Shown: positions 20,671 through 32,700 of the stretch, piece by piece
Numbering within the stretch: the first letter of the stretch is position 1
How the letters are laid out: each line of letters starts with the position of its first letter
Assembly: GCA_022605955.1 (NCBI GenBank)
Contig: JAKCOZ010000040.1
Location: 5,218,558-5,282,557, forward strand
Direction: 5' to 3'
Source: Rallus limicola
Taxonomy: Eukaryota; Chordata; Aves; Gruiformes; Rallidae
Length of the DNA stretch: 64,000 nt
Notes under the pieces: model-generated
What the model was told of the DNA's origin: nothing
Database searches by the model: none
The model's input: only the letters and a program-made list of their open reading frames with translations
Position numbers and translations under genes: made by a program

Positions 20671-23046
20671 GCTATTCAGAACTCTAAACTCTGGGACGGT
20701 TTTTCTGTTGTTTTCCATTACTTAGTTCACAGCAGTGATACACCTTGTATTGATTGATTTATTTTCCCTTCTGAGACTTGATGAACTTCCTTTCTATGGA
20801 AGGAGATTAAACTCTTTAACCTGCTTAACAGTCTGTTATAACGTGACACGATGTCAACACATTCTCCACCTCACCTGGGACAAAGGTACCCAGAGCTGAT
20901 GTGCTGGTCCAAAAGTGTCAGGGTGTGATGATACTTTAGGAAAGTTCCTACTTTTGGGAAAGAGGGAAAGCAGGTGTTACAAGAGGTAGGAAGCAGGAGG
21001 CTGAGATTTGCTGCAGCTTCTCATTTCACCTTAACAAATCCGTGGAGCTGGAGCACATAGTTCAGACAAGGCTAAGGAATGTAGCCAAGTGTGTTTATTG
21101 TGTTTTCCTTGTTTTGATGAGCTGGTGATGGTTTGTATTACCTTTGCTGTGCTTAGTGTGTCCAGGGGTCGGTTTGTGTCATTCAAGTGCCCTCTTCATG
21201 AAGAGCAAAGACAAATTATACCAACTCTAGGTTTGGTTTAAAATGTTTCTGAGAAATGGGATAAATTCTCCTTTCCCCCCAAAAAAAAAAACCAAAACCC
21301 TACTGAAGCACACCATCCTTCAGCAAAGCTTTGCTGAACTTTTAATGTTGCCTTTCGAAGGGGGGAGATTCCACAGGACTAATGTGCAGCTGGCAGGTCA
21401 GCATTCCAAGATGAGCAGTTTAGAGCACAGCATCCTCCCTGGAGATGTTCAGACTGCGAGTCCTACAGACAGTGCCTTGCCCTCACTAAAGGCATGAGCT
21501 GTGGGAGCTTGTTTGCTCACTGTATTATCTCCAACTCACTTATCTTTCTGGATAAAGGTGTGGTGATTATTTGTTTTTGTATTGTCATACCTGTCTGAAT
21601 TATTGACTCTCCTGTTTACCCAGCTCAGATACTCTCTCAGCAGCCTAACTTGCCTTGCTGCACGCATCAGCAGTGTGTCACCCACCTTGTCCCAACCAAA
21701 TCTTAAAGCACAGGCTTCTGAAATAATCTTTTGAGCTGAATTTAGGGCTTTTATCACTGGGAAATTGGTTCATATCTCAACAGGGCAGCCCAGGGGCTGG
21801 TTTTGTCTTTGCCTTGTTGAGCACATAATAGTTACCTTCAATTTATTGAAGAGAGCAGCTGGGCAAGCTCAGGGTGTGCAGTTTAAAAGCTCAGGGTATG
21901 AAATTTAAAGCTTCCCTTTGACAGTTTTATCCAAGTAAGTGACAGTCCAAGTTTACCTCTGAGCTGTGAAGATAAGTAGTTTTTGTAACATTTAATTTGT
22001 TGCCTGTTTCTTTGCACCATAACGACAACAGGGTGACCATCAGCGGGGCCCAGAACCATTTGCTAGGAGTTTGGGGTACACTGTTGTGCACTTTTTGTTC
22101 ATGCAGGGATTGTGTTGACCCTTCTTGGTCTGATTTCTTACTTGCAGGGTCTGTGGGTGCCCTCAAGAGAAGCATAAAGCAGCACTCAACCTGTCAGTGA
22201 GGCACTGGAGAACACTCGTAATGTCAAATTTCTTTCGTTTTGGGGACTTAAGCTCAGGGTCTCCAAAGGTTTCAGTGATTATTTTATGGTTTCTCATTCC
22301 TGTTGACTAATGGTATTTAAAAAAAATAAAAAGTGTGGCTCATCAAGGCCTTTTTTTAGCTGCTAATGAGGAACATCTCACTTGTAAGTAGAAGATGGAT
22401 GCAGTTTCTGGCTTTTAAGTTTTTCAACCTGGGACATGTGGCTGTGGCCACCTGAGGGATGAGGGATGGTGAATTAAATAAACACTTGCCTCTTTTCAAG
22501 ACAAAATGAGCTGCCCCTTTTTCCAGCCTGTTCCACCCAGTGCTGTGATTAAGGTATGAGTGATTCTACATAGAAAACTTGACTTCATTCTTTGATCTGC
22601 TTCTGAACTTTGAGCTCCACTGTTCTTCAGAGATGGCTATAAAAGGTCTACAGATCTCTCCTTACGTAGGCTGATGATGTCATTTGTTGTGGGGTGGGTT
22701 TTTTTTAATGGGCATAGACTTTAATGATTGATATTAGGTATAGTGCATACTGCTGAGCAAGAAACTCAGGTAGAGTTCAAGCCTGGAGGTGCTCTTCTGC
22801 ACCCTGGCTAGGGAAGCATCGCACAGAGGCACACGTCCTGGTTAGAGCTGACAGCCACGTGGCTTTGAAGGATGGTATTTCTGTGTTAGAGATACTGAGT
22901 TTGGCACTGTGTATTCTTCTGAGTAACCCCAGATAACCTTATCACAGCTTCCCTTCAACAATTTGGAGCTGCCGTTTGGCTCTCTGGAAATTAACAGCAC
23001 TACCTGTAACCTCATGAGTCTGGATCTAATAAGCACCATCCTCCCC

Positions 23047-23590
23047 CTCTGCTCTGCCCTGCTCAGGCCCCAGCTGCAGTGTTGTGTCCAGTGCTGGGCT
23101 CCCTGGGATCAAACAGACAGGGATCTCCTGGAGAGAGTCCAGAGGAGGCTATGAAGATGATTAAAGGCCTGGAGCATCTCCCCTGTGAGGAAAGGCTGAG
23201 TGAACTGGAGCTGTTCAGCCTGGAGAGAAGCAGCCTGAGAGGGGATCTGATCAATGGGGATCAATAGCTGAAGGGTGGGACACAGGGGACATGGGCAGCC
23301 TCTTCTCAGTGTCTGTGGGGACAGGACAAGGGGTGATGGGCTCAAGTTGGAGCACAGGGAGTTCCACACCAACATGGGGAAGAACTTTTCCCCAGTGAGG
23401 GTGAGGGAGCCCTGGGCCAGGCTGCCCAGGGGGGTGTGGAGTCTCCTTCTCTGGAGAGATTCCAGCCCTGTCTGGACACCACCCTGTGTGCCCTGTCCTA
23501 GGGACCCTGCTTTGGCAGGAGGTTGGACCCCATGGGCTCTGGGGGTCCCTTCCAACCCCTACAAATCTCTGTGTGATTCTGGACTGTTTG
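23047..23590 (+). mobile_element. CR1 LINE, about 545 bp, sense orientation, with intact 3' end
   Basis: Starts in 'ccctgctcaggccccagctg' and runs through the CR1 blocks 'tccagtgctgggctccctgg', 'gaaaggctgag', 'aagcagcctgagaggggatc' and 'ggcaggaggttggacccc' to a '...tctgtgtgattctgg' 3' end. It is a 5'-truncated, well-preserved copy closely similar to the antisense copy at 16.72-17.25 kb, so the two form an inverted pair around the ZNF652 terminal exon. Confidence 0.93.
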
Positions 23591-26500
23591 AGAAATCTTG
23601 AAGTGCTTAAAGAGTAGAAGAAACACACGTTTAAAATGAATGCCTACAGGATTGTCTCAGTCTTCCAGAGTTGGAGATTTGAAAGCAGAGATGTGGCTGT
23701 GCAAGTGTTGATGTAGGCATTAAGCTTTAAACAGTCATTCAGAGCACATCACGTGCCAGCTCCTGTCAGATGAATTTGCCTTGTACCCTAACAGCTCTTT
23801 CACTTGTCTTTGAAAACATTTCTTATGCTGTTTTCACCTTTTTATTTCTCTTTCATAGAATTCACCTTTTTATTTCTCAGTTCATAGAATTCCCTTCATA
23901 GAGTTGGGGGAGAAGAAGGAGCACTTGTTTTTTTCCCAGGGCTCACGTGCCTGGGAATGAAACCTGGGAATCTTTAGTGATGATGTAAGGCAATTCCAAA
24001 CTGGAATCAACCACAAATCAGTAACTTGTCACTGTTTTAGCATGCAGAAGCCACTTTTTGAAGTAAGCCAGCACGAGGAGGTGGCATTGCCTTGCTGGCC
24101 TTGAAAAGGTATAAGTTAATTAATTCTTACCTTTTGATCTTAGCACATTAATTGTGCTAACAAATGAATCACACGATGTGTTGTAAATACACTGGAGGCA
24201 TGGCAGAGAGATGAACATCCACCCTTAAGGAGAGAGAAGTTCAAAAGAAAGGCAAGTGTTTGCATTTCCTATAGACACCAGCAAAAAACCTCTACCTTGG
24301 GGGTCAAGATGTCCTTAATAAGGATTTTTTTTTTGGGGGGGGTGTGTTATCATGGCAGTAATGAGATAATTTTGCAGGTTTTAAGCTCCTAATACAATTC
24401 TGAATAAGAAATGAGAATCACATTAATTTCATTACTCCTTTCCAACCCCCTGGGTAACTTCTGCCTGAACTGACCTGGTGGAATTGAGTCTGGTGCCTAA
24501 GAATAAGTTTGTCACAGATCACAGGGATCCCCCTCTGCTCTGAGAAATAATCAGTGTGTTTTATGGGCATTTCTGCCTTGTTAGTGGTGCCTTTTTACAC
24601 CAGGATAAAGATCTGGGAGGGATTTAGTGGTCTGGGGGGTTAATTCTCCATTGTTTTTCAATCCACCCCGTATTGTTCTCTTGAAACCCATCAGTCTTTC
24701 CACTTCCTCCAGCTGATTCTGCTCTTACAGACTGGAGTTGGCACGTGTCTTCTGGTGAGGTTTCCTTGGTCCTGAGTCATGCCCTCCACACACACACAGA
24801 GTGGATGCAGTTTCCATCTCTCTGTGTACTGAGAGCTTATGTACACAGGCCCTGCAGTCAGGGGCGGCTCCCTGGGCACAGCAGTTGCTCTGGATGTTTG
24901 CAGTTTCTCCTCTGTTCTCATATTGCTAAATACTTCTTTCACCCTCTAATTCAGCTTGCAAATGGGTTTGTGTCAGAGCTGCTTGAATTTGTAATTCTTG
25001 AGCTGTTGTCTAAGGCTCTTCCCCAGGTGCTGCAGCACAGGAGCCTTGCAGGGCACAGCTTAAACACTTCCACAACGGAGAAATCCTATCAAATCTGCCA
25101 CCAAAAAGGAAAGACAGCTCTTCCTCTCCTTGTGTTTGAATCCCCTTTCCCAAAACACCTGCTTGAACTGCTGGGCAGAGTGCAGAAGCAGACTAAGAGT
25201 CCCCTGTTGAAGTGTCCTGTAATTATTACCTCTCCCCTGGGGGACTCTGGACGCCAGGCTCATTGCTGTTTGCTCTCAGCAGCCTGTGCAGCAGTAGCAT
25301 AGCTCCCTGTAGATCTTTTTAATCTTGTTTCTGTGCAAAGGTGACAGCTGCAACAAGGCCAGTGCCCATCAGTTGAGGATGTCTTTCCAAGAAACTAAAC
25401 TCCTGAGCTAGGTGTGCCTGGCTTCCCAAAGGTTGAGTTGACCAGTTAGGGTGTCTGGGCTTAATGGTTGGTAGGGAAACACCTGGAACTCTCCCAGAGA
25501 CTGCAGGATTGATGGGTTTTTCTGATACACCACCAAACTAATGTGCTTTCCAAGGATAGGAGGCATTGAGGCCAAGAATGAAAATCTAATGAGTGGTTTC
25601 AAGATACACACATGTGTTCTGTTGAGGGCTAATGCTGTTCAAATGATCACCCCTAAAGACTGATCACTTACTGGTCCTGCTGGACAGGTACACTGAGTCC
25701 CCAGGAACAGATCAGGGAATGTCACAGAGTGACACAGGAGGCTGCTGCTTTCTGGGGCTGTTTTCCTCCCTGTATCAATTACAGACAGAAGAAACAGAGA
25801 TTTGTGGGGGTTCTTGTCTGTAGGAAAGCAGGAGGCTCCTCAGGTGAGCTGCAAGAATTAGAATTTCTTCCCAGTTTAGAGTGGAAGGTATAGGAATTAA
25901 GCCATCCCAGGAGCAGAGATTTTGTCTCTCCTTGTTCTTTACCACAGTCCAGCCAGAAAATCGGTTCAGAAAGCCACTTGGGCATCTCCAGGCAAATACA
26001 GGCTGTCTCAGGGTTGTTTTTTTACCCTAATACAACAGCAGCTTGAAAACCAAACTGAATTTCTTCAGAGTTTTCAGGAGTGCTGCATCACTTGCTGCTG
26101 ATGCTGCTCAGATGCAGTGCTGCTGCAACCTTTCCTCCTTCAACCTGTAATCCCAGAATCAGCTGAGGGAATGTCCTGGGAGACTGGGTTGGGGCTTGTT
26201 GGGGTTTTTTTTTGGTGGTTGTTGTTTTAATGCAGTGGTAACTAATTAGTAACATTTCTTGTAGCATGGATAGGTAATGAAAACTGAGTTGTTGCTCCAT
26301 TCTAAAGTTTGAAACTCCACTTCTCAGCAAGGAGTAGTGAAAGTTGTGTAAGACATCAAAAGAAAGGGAAGGCTGGGTTGTGTGGGGACCTAAAAATCTC
26401 AGCCTTGCCACTGTCTCCTGAATCCCTGTTGGGAGTTGAAGCGTTTAGATTTCCAGTGAGAGCTGAGAGGAGCAAGGAGTGGAAGGAACGACCACAGTGA

Positions 26501-27179
26501 AGTCAGGAGAGTGCCCCATGGGCTGGCAGCCCCCCACCACCAGCAACACAGACCCCAAAACAACAGCAAGGACCTGGAGTTGTTGCTCCACTTCTTTCCT
26601 GCTTGACCTGAACAAAAGCAGAGTGTGTTATGGCCAAGTGCTGCTGTTGACAGGCTTTTCATTTTGCAATTCCACCTTCAGATTGCCTCAACCCTTGTTT
26701 TGCCTTGTGCTCTGAGAACAATAATCAAGGGGCAACTGATAGTGGGATGTTAACTTTGTCCTGCCCGGTCTTTGAGGTGTGCTGCTGCCCTGTGCTGCGG
26801 GTTTGAGGGGGGGTACGAGGGGTAAAAGCTCCAGGACTGGTGTGTTTGTGTCTCTGTCTGGATGGGGAGCTGCAGGACCATTCCCCAGCCCTGTGCTGGC
26901 ACGCCTGAGCGCTTGCAAAACGAGGTGCAGACGGCGCCTTGCAAAACAGTTCCCAGTTTTGCTCTTCAAACAGGAATTCAGCCTCCTCCTTCCCTAAGGG
27001 ACTGGGTGCAGGGCAATCACTGGGGTGGTGTTTGCACACTTTCCCTGTAGAACCTTGGCTTGCTTTCATCTCCAGGCTTAAAACTCCTCCCGGCCTCCCT
27101 CCTGCCCCCTGCCAGACCTGGCTCCACACCTCTACCAGGAAGGTGACTTTCCCAGTGAGCTTTGATTCCAGATACAGCT

Positions 27180-27475
27180 ACCTCCCAGGAGAGGTGGGCG
27201 CTGGTCTCTGCAGCCAGGGGACAGGGGATGGGACAAGGGGCAAAGGGCTCAAGCTGCCCTAGGGCAGGGTCAGCTCAGCTGGGAGGGCAAAGTTCTTCCC
27301 TGGCAGAGCTGTGGGGCTGTGGCCCAGGCTGCCCAGGGAGGGGGCTGAGTCCCCAGCCCTGGGGGTGTTGAACAGAGGGGAGATGAGGTGCTCAGGGATC
27401 TGGGGCAGCACAGGACAGGGACGGTTGGACTCGATGATCTTAAAGGGCTTTTCCAACCTGGAGATTCTGTGAAAA
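27180..27475 (+). mobile_element. CR1 LINE fragment (sense)
   Basis: Shows the CR1 3' region: 'gggacaaggggcaaagggct', 'caggctgcccagggaggggg', 'ttggactcgatgatcttaaa' and a 'ggagattctgtga' end. It is more diverged than the copy at 23 kb and belongs to a different CR1 subgroup by eye. Confidence 0.88.
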
Positions 27476-28827
27476 CCAGGAGCTGTATTTAAACAGAGCT
27501 GCTGTAAAAGAGGAGTTCCAGCTTCGGGGTGTCCAGTGGTGGTTACTCAGGTGTCTGCTGGAGCAGCCCATGTGATTAAGTGAATGAGTAAATACCCCTG
27601 TGGAGCTGAGAGCTCTGCCTGACGTGACATGAGTGACAGCAGGCTCAGAGCTCCGTGGTGTTGCTGAGCCAGACTGCTGCCCTGACCACAGGATCACGGT
27701 TCCTTTTGGGTTCTTTTTAGATTCCTCTACGTAATTTCCTCTCTCACCTTCAATAGTTGGGTTTCTCCCCCCCTCACCCCAGACAGTGGGTTGTGTATGT
27801 TATAATTAAAGAAGATGATAATCACTCCTCTCTTACTTCATGGTCATATTGAGCCTCATGCAGGGAAAAAGCTGTGATGGCAACAAACAGCAGCTGGGGG
27901 AATCTTGCTCATCTCCCGATGCGTTTCCAATCCCTTGAGCAGGGAACAGAACGTGGTTCAGCTGGAGCCTCCTCTGAGTAACGACACACAAGATTAGTCC
28001 AGCCTGAAAAACGATTCCTTCCCAGGCAGCCCAAGCACGGGAGCTATCAGCTTTCTCTTACCCCCACATATCCTTCATAGTCTGAAGGTCTTGTGATGCT
28101 GCACGGGAATCCCTGTGCCCAGTTCAGCCTCTGGTTTGGTAACTCCAGTTCTTGTGTAACCCCTGGGCTTTTGGCGGGTACCTGCACCTCCCTTTCAGGG
28201 GCTGGTTTCTGGAGGGTGCTAAAAGAAAACTCTATGCCAAGGGAGAGGTGGGATAAGCTGTGCAATGACCTAGTTCCCAGGGGCTGGAAGGAGAAATGAG
28301 AGCGTCAAGGCAGCGTGTTATCTAACTGCCCATCCCAGCTGCAGGTCTGTAATGGGAAATGATTCATCAGCCATCACCAAGGAAACCTGGGAAGCGTGTC
28401 AGAGCCTTCCCTGGAGTTGGAGTTTGTGCCCCTTCCCCATACAAACCCTGAATTTACCAATGGGGGGGTGTGGGATAACCCATAGGAAAATTCCTCCTTG
28501 GCCTGAGGTGTTGTCTGGTGTTCAGGGAGCTGCTTGTTCCTGCTGGAACACGATGGGATCGCCTTGTGCCTCGTGGCTTGGAATTTACTGGCTGCAGGCG
28601 TGTGTTTTCATGGAGGCAGTAACCCCCCTGCTCTGCCCCACTGCCTGAGATAACACAGCATCCCACTGGCACAGAAGAGAATGCATCCCGGCTTAGATTG
28701 GCTTAAATTAACTCAGACCTTGGAAGAGCTGCTGCTGGCGTGGCTCTCGGCTCTTCCCACGGAGAAATTCGTTACTTAATTCGTGTCCTTTCTGTCGAGG
28801 AGGCGACAAGAGCTGCAGGAGGGGCAG

Positions 28828-28841
28828 CCAGGGGGTGGCAG
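28828..28841 (+). promoter_or_regulatory. Candidate CTCF-like motif
   Basis: The 14-mer ccagggggtggcag fits the CTCF core at most positions (CCASYAGRKGGCRS), with mismatches at the Y and the following A. Single-motif evidence only. Confidence 0.25.
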
Positions 28842-30217
28842 TGGAGCGGGGTCTCTGCCGGCTCCTCCGAGGAGCGAGTGAGGGGGAGGAGGGCAGGCAG
28901 CAGCCTCGGGATCTGCGTGCCAGGTACCCTGCTGCAGCTCGGCTCTGATTAACTGCCGATTGTCCCCTGATCCCTCCCCGTTTTCACAGCTCTTATCACC
29001 TTCCTTTAGTGCCCCCGCAGGCTCTTGAGCCCGCACTGTGGTGGCTCCTGCCTGCAGAACTGTCCCAGCTGGTTGATGAACTGATGGAGCCAGGAGAGTT
29101 GTTGCTCCTGAGAAGTTGCTGCCTTTGCCCAGCGGCTGGAGGCTGCGGCCAGAGATCTGTCACCTCCTGGTCCCTTCAGAACCCGCTGCCATGAGGGTTG
29201 GTGGCAGCTCTTACCCTGGGTAAGGAGTAGGAGGGGTTTGGGGCTGGGTTTATGGTGAAGCATGATCGAGATTAAACTTCCATGGGAGGGAGTAGGGTTC
29301 CCAGCTGGATGTTCCACAAAGGGGCTGTGGCTGCCCAGGGCATCCTCTTGCTCCACTCCCTGGTGCTAATGATGCTGACCTGGGGGTGTGGAGATAACTG
29401 GTGTTATCAGTGTGTACCTCACACCACTTCAGCAGAGGCTTATCCCACCTGATAAAGCCCTGATCTTGCTCCTCGTGTTTCCTGAGCCTTACACAGATCA
29501 GAACACATCAAACGCTTTGCCTCCCGATGGGTGGTGACCTGGCAGCTCCTCTAACGAGTCCTTGCTCCTTCCTCAGGGACTTGTTGAGTCCTTGCTCCTT
29601 CCTCAGGGGCTTCCAGCATTAACTACAAACCTGAAGCCACCAGGAGAAGCTCCTGGAGCCATCTGCTCACCTGGGTGCAGCCCACAGTGAGCAGAGCCTG
29701 GTCAGGCATCCCCATGGCTGAGGGGGTGTGAGGACAGGACAGGACTCACACCAGGAAGGTCACCCCACACCCTGAAGTGAAATGCAGCTTGTTGTCTTGC
29801 TGCTTTAGCTCTTGGGTTGCTGGTTTTGGGGGTTGTTTTTTTATATTAACCACATAAATACTGAACTAACTGGTAATTTGTTGCTGTAAAAAATACCCTG
29901 GTGGAGATGCTGGCTGGGGGAGGAGGCAGGAGGCTGGCAGCTGCCAGGTTTCTTTATCCACATGCCCTGAAGCTGGAGCTGTTGGGTTTAACTCCCCTCA
30001 GGGTAAAGGAACCTCTGCCTTCACCCTCCCCTTCCCCAAAAACCTGGTCTCTTAGACCAGGGCTGCTCCTGAGCCAGTCTGAACCCGGGTGCTGTAGGGT
30101 GGAAATAAAGCAGGTGGGGACGGACAGGACAGACAGACAGACAGACTGTGAGGACAGTGTGGGCTTTGGATTGCTGCTCTAAGTGCAATCTGCTTGTTGG
30201 GGGGGATCCCAAGGTGA

Positions 30218-30536
30218 GCAGTGTGTGTGTCCCTGTGTGTGTCCCTGTGTGTGTGTCCCTGTGTGTGTGTGTGTGTGTCCCTGTGTGTGTGTGTGTCCCT
30301 GTGTGTCTCCCTGTGTGTGTGTGTGTCCCTGTGTGTGTCTGTCCCTGTGTGTCCCTGTGTGTGTCCCTCTGTGTCCCCGAGTGTCTCCCTGTGTGTGTGT
30401 CCCTCTGTGTGTGTCTCCCTGTGTGTCTCCTTGTGTGTGTCTCCCTGTGTGTGTCCCTGTGTGTGTCCCTCTGTGTGTCCCTGTGTGTGTCCCTGTGTGT
30501 GTCCCTCTGTGTCCCCGAGTGTCTCCCTGTGTTTCC
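30218..30536 (+). repeat. GT-rich minisatellite with tgtgtgtccc-type units
   Basis: About 320 bp made almost wholly of (GT)n blocks of 2 to 9 dinucleotides, each interrupted by 'ccct' or 'tccct'. A higher-order unit ('ccccgagtgtctccctgtgt') occurs twice, near 30,373 and 30,513. It stays open in several frames on both strands as Cys/Val-rich or His/Thr-rich strings, an artefact of the repeat. Confidence 0.95.
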
Positions 30537-31599
30537 TGTGGCCGGGGATGTCACTCCTGAGCTCAGGGAGCGCTGCCAGCCAGGAGCCCAGCCCAGCACA
30601 CCCAGCGCTGTCCTCACCTGCTCTCGGGGTTCCCGGGAGTGGAAAATCACTGGGATCCAGGATCACCCTTGGCCAAACTCCTCCAGCCGGGATGTTTCCG
30701 GAATGATCTTTGCCCCTCTGCCTTTCAGCGGGCAGGAGACAGAGGCAAGCAGAGAATTTGCCCTTTTAGAGTTTCCCCCCTGGCTTTACCCCCCCTGACC
30801 CCTGGCTCAAAGGTGGGGCTGTAGCCAAACCCCAGAGGGGGGAACACAGCTGGGGGATGGGGGGGGAGGGGGGAGCAGTGCAGCCCCCACTGGGCAGAGG
30901 ACCCTTTCCTGCATCCCCCTCCCAGACTAAACAGCTGATAACGTGTTCTTGATAAGGGGGGGATGTCTCTTGGGGGAGGCCGGTGCCACCCCCCAGCGCT
31001 GGGTCCCTGGGGGTCCCTGTCCAGCAGCAGGCAGGACCCAGGCTGCCCCAAAAGCTCTCAGCTCCCCTCTCACCTCCAACTGGATTTGGGGAAAAAAGGG
31101 GAAATATCAGGACTCTGGGGGCTACGGCCTGAGCCCAGGGGCGACGTGGCACTTTGTTCCTCCCCCCCCCTCCCCCCGACGTGGAGGGAGCAGCAAACTA
31201 ACAACCCTTATTTCTTTTTCCAGCCCTTTTAACTTCGGCTCCTTCCACTCTTGGGCACTTTAATTACAGGGCAGGACAAGCCCCACCTCTGGTGGTCCCT
31301 GGGCTGGGTGTTCCCAGGGCCGAGCTGCTCCCTCCCCACAACCCGCTTCTGGTTTCTCTCTTTTTTTCCTTCTTTTTATACCCCGGGACCCCCCCATCCC
31401 TCCCCCCCCTCCCGCACCCCTGGGGCGTCCTGGAAACCCAAAGGCACCACGTTAACCACCCCCCCCCGGAGCCCAGCGGAGTATTTTGGGGTGTGGATGC
31501 GCTGGCTGGGGCTGCCCTGGCCGGACACCCTGTAATTCTGGGTGCGGGGGCCGAGCCAGCGCTTAAAATTAGCTCCAGCTTCCCCCCCCCAACAGCCCC

Positions 31600-32700
31600 C
31601 CCGGAGCTGCGGGCGGGGGCTGGGTGACTCGGGCTGCCCGGGGGGTGCCCGGTGAAGCTGCTTTTCCCGGTAACGCGGAGGGGGCACCGACCCCCCCCTC
31701 CCGTGGGGGGTGCAAGGGGGGAAAAAGGGGGGGTTGGGGGGAGCGTTTTAGGGGGGGGGGGGGTCGGAGCTCCTCGGCCGGGGTGGGGGGGGGGTGGGGC
31801 AAATCCCCCCTTGAAACGTCTCGTAACGCGGAATTGGGGGGTGAGGGTGGGAGAGGAGGGGGGGTCCCGGGTGCCTTTACCCCCCCCCCAGCCCCGCGGC
31901 GAAGGGGGCGTGTCTCAGCCAGGCCCCGCCCCCTCCGCGCGCCGTTGCCATTGGCTGCGCGGGGGGTGACGTGCGCGGACTGCGGTTGTTCCGCGGCGCG
32001 GCGGCTCCGCGGCTCCGGCCGCTTCGCTTTAAAGGGGCCGCGCTGGCGGCAGCCCCGGCAGCGGCCCCGCACCCCCCTTTCCCCCCCAGCCGCCGGGCTG
32101 CCTCCGCGCCCGCCGGTACCGGAGCGAACCGGGCGCTGCCGGGAGGTTCCCAGCCGGTAAGGAGGGTTCCGCGGGTTAATCAGGCGTCAAGTCCGCACCG
32201 GGGCCGCCGGTACCGGGAGGTACCGACCTGGCAGGAGGCTCCGAGGGCCGGTGCAGCGGGTGTCAGCGCCGGGAGAAGCCGATCTGGTCGGGGCTGGAGG
32301 TACCGGGAGGCGCCCGCCCGGTGCGGGGTCTGGGCACTGCGGGCACCCGGGGCGGCTGGTGTCGGTACCGGTACCGGTGGGATCCCCACCCGGTTGAGCT
32401 CTGGACGGGCCGGGCCGGCTGGTGCCTGTACCGGGATGTACCGGCCGAGCAGGAGCCTTGTCGTACCGTACCGGTCGTGCGTGAGTCAGCCCCGTTGCGG
32501 CTGCCGCCGGTACCGGGAGGGGCGGCCGTGCGTGAGTCTGCACCAGTCCCTCTCCCCCGGGCGTCGGGCTGAGGCGGTACCGGAGCTGGAGCATCAACCG
32601 CTGCCGGTCCCGACGCCACCGGGCCGCGGGGAGCTGACACCGGGCTGGTCCCGAGGGGCTGCGGATGCTCAGCGGCGGCTCCCCGGGGTTGGGGTGGGGG
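31600..32700 (+). promoter_or_regulatory. CpG island, candidate distal promoter (probably PHOSPHO1)
   Basis: A sharp switch to CpG-dense sequence. Promoter-like signals cluster at 31.92-32.03 kb: a GC box (ccccgccccctcc), an inverted CCAAT box (attgg at 31,950-31,954), a CRE-like tgacgt at 31,967-31,972 and 'ctttaaagg' at about 32,027. A strong donor (ccg|gtaagg) at 32,156/32,157 would close a leader exon of about 100-150 bases. The next plus-strand gene is PHOSPHO1, whose ATG exon has its own acceptor at 36,222, so I infer this is its upstream promoter and non-coding first exon. A separate unannotated transcript is the alternative. Confidence 0.55.
32117..32583. repeat. TACCGG-rich degenerate repeat cluster in the CpG island
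   Basis: Ten TACCGG hexamers occur in under 470 bp (starting at 32117, 32211, 32301, 32366, 32372, 32429, 32439, 32469, 32511, 32578), plus one TACCGA and one TACCGT. Several lie in ggtaccgg or palindromic accggt contexts. Spacing is irregular, so this is either a decayed minisatellite or a cluster of one binding motif. Confidence 0.75.

Larger units (their letters stand above)
20671..31600. other. Intergenic region between ZNF652 and the PHOSPHO1-side CpG island
   Basis: I see no gene here. The longest open frame (24,745-25,302) shows no domain, no flanking exon and no conserved signature. The region contains two CR1 copies (23.05 and 27.18 kb), a GT-rich minisatellite (30.2 kb), short tandem duplications near 23.84-23.89 kb and 29.56-29.61 kb, and one CTCF-like site near 28.83 kb. 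GC content rises toward the right end. Confidence 0.6.

Noticed and set aside
23109..23628. Open frames of 108-148 codons resembling frames near 16.7-17.0 kb.
   Set aside because: The similarity is real but is shared CR1 sequence, from the truncated 3' region, not a host gene family.
24745..25302. 185-codon plus-strand frame in the intergenic region.
   Set aside because: No domain, no splice context, no CpG or promoter signal and unremarkable composition. One frame of this length is expected in a window this size.
30021..30798. Several overlapping open frames of 125-216 codons on both strands, rich in Cys/Val or His/Thr.
   Set aside because: They are all readings of the GT-rich minisatellite. 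A repeat with no stop in any frame yields such frames automatically.
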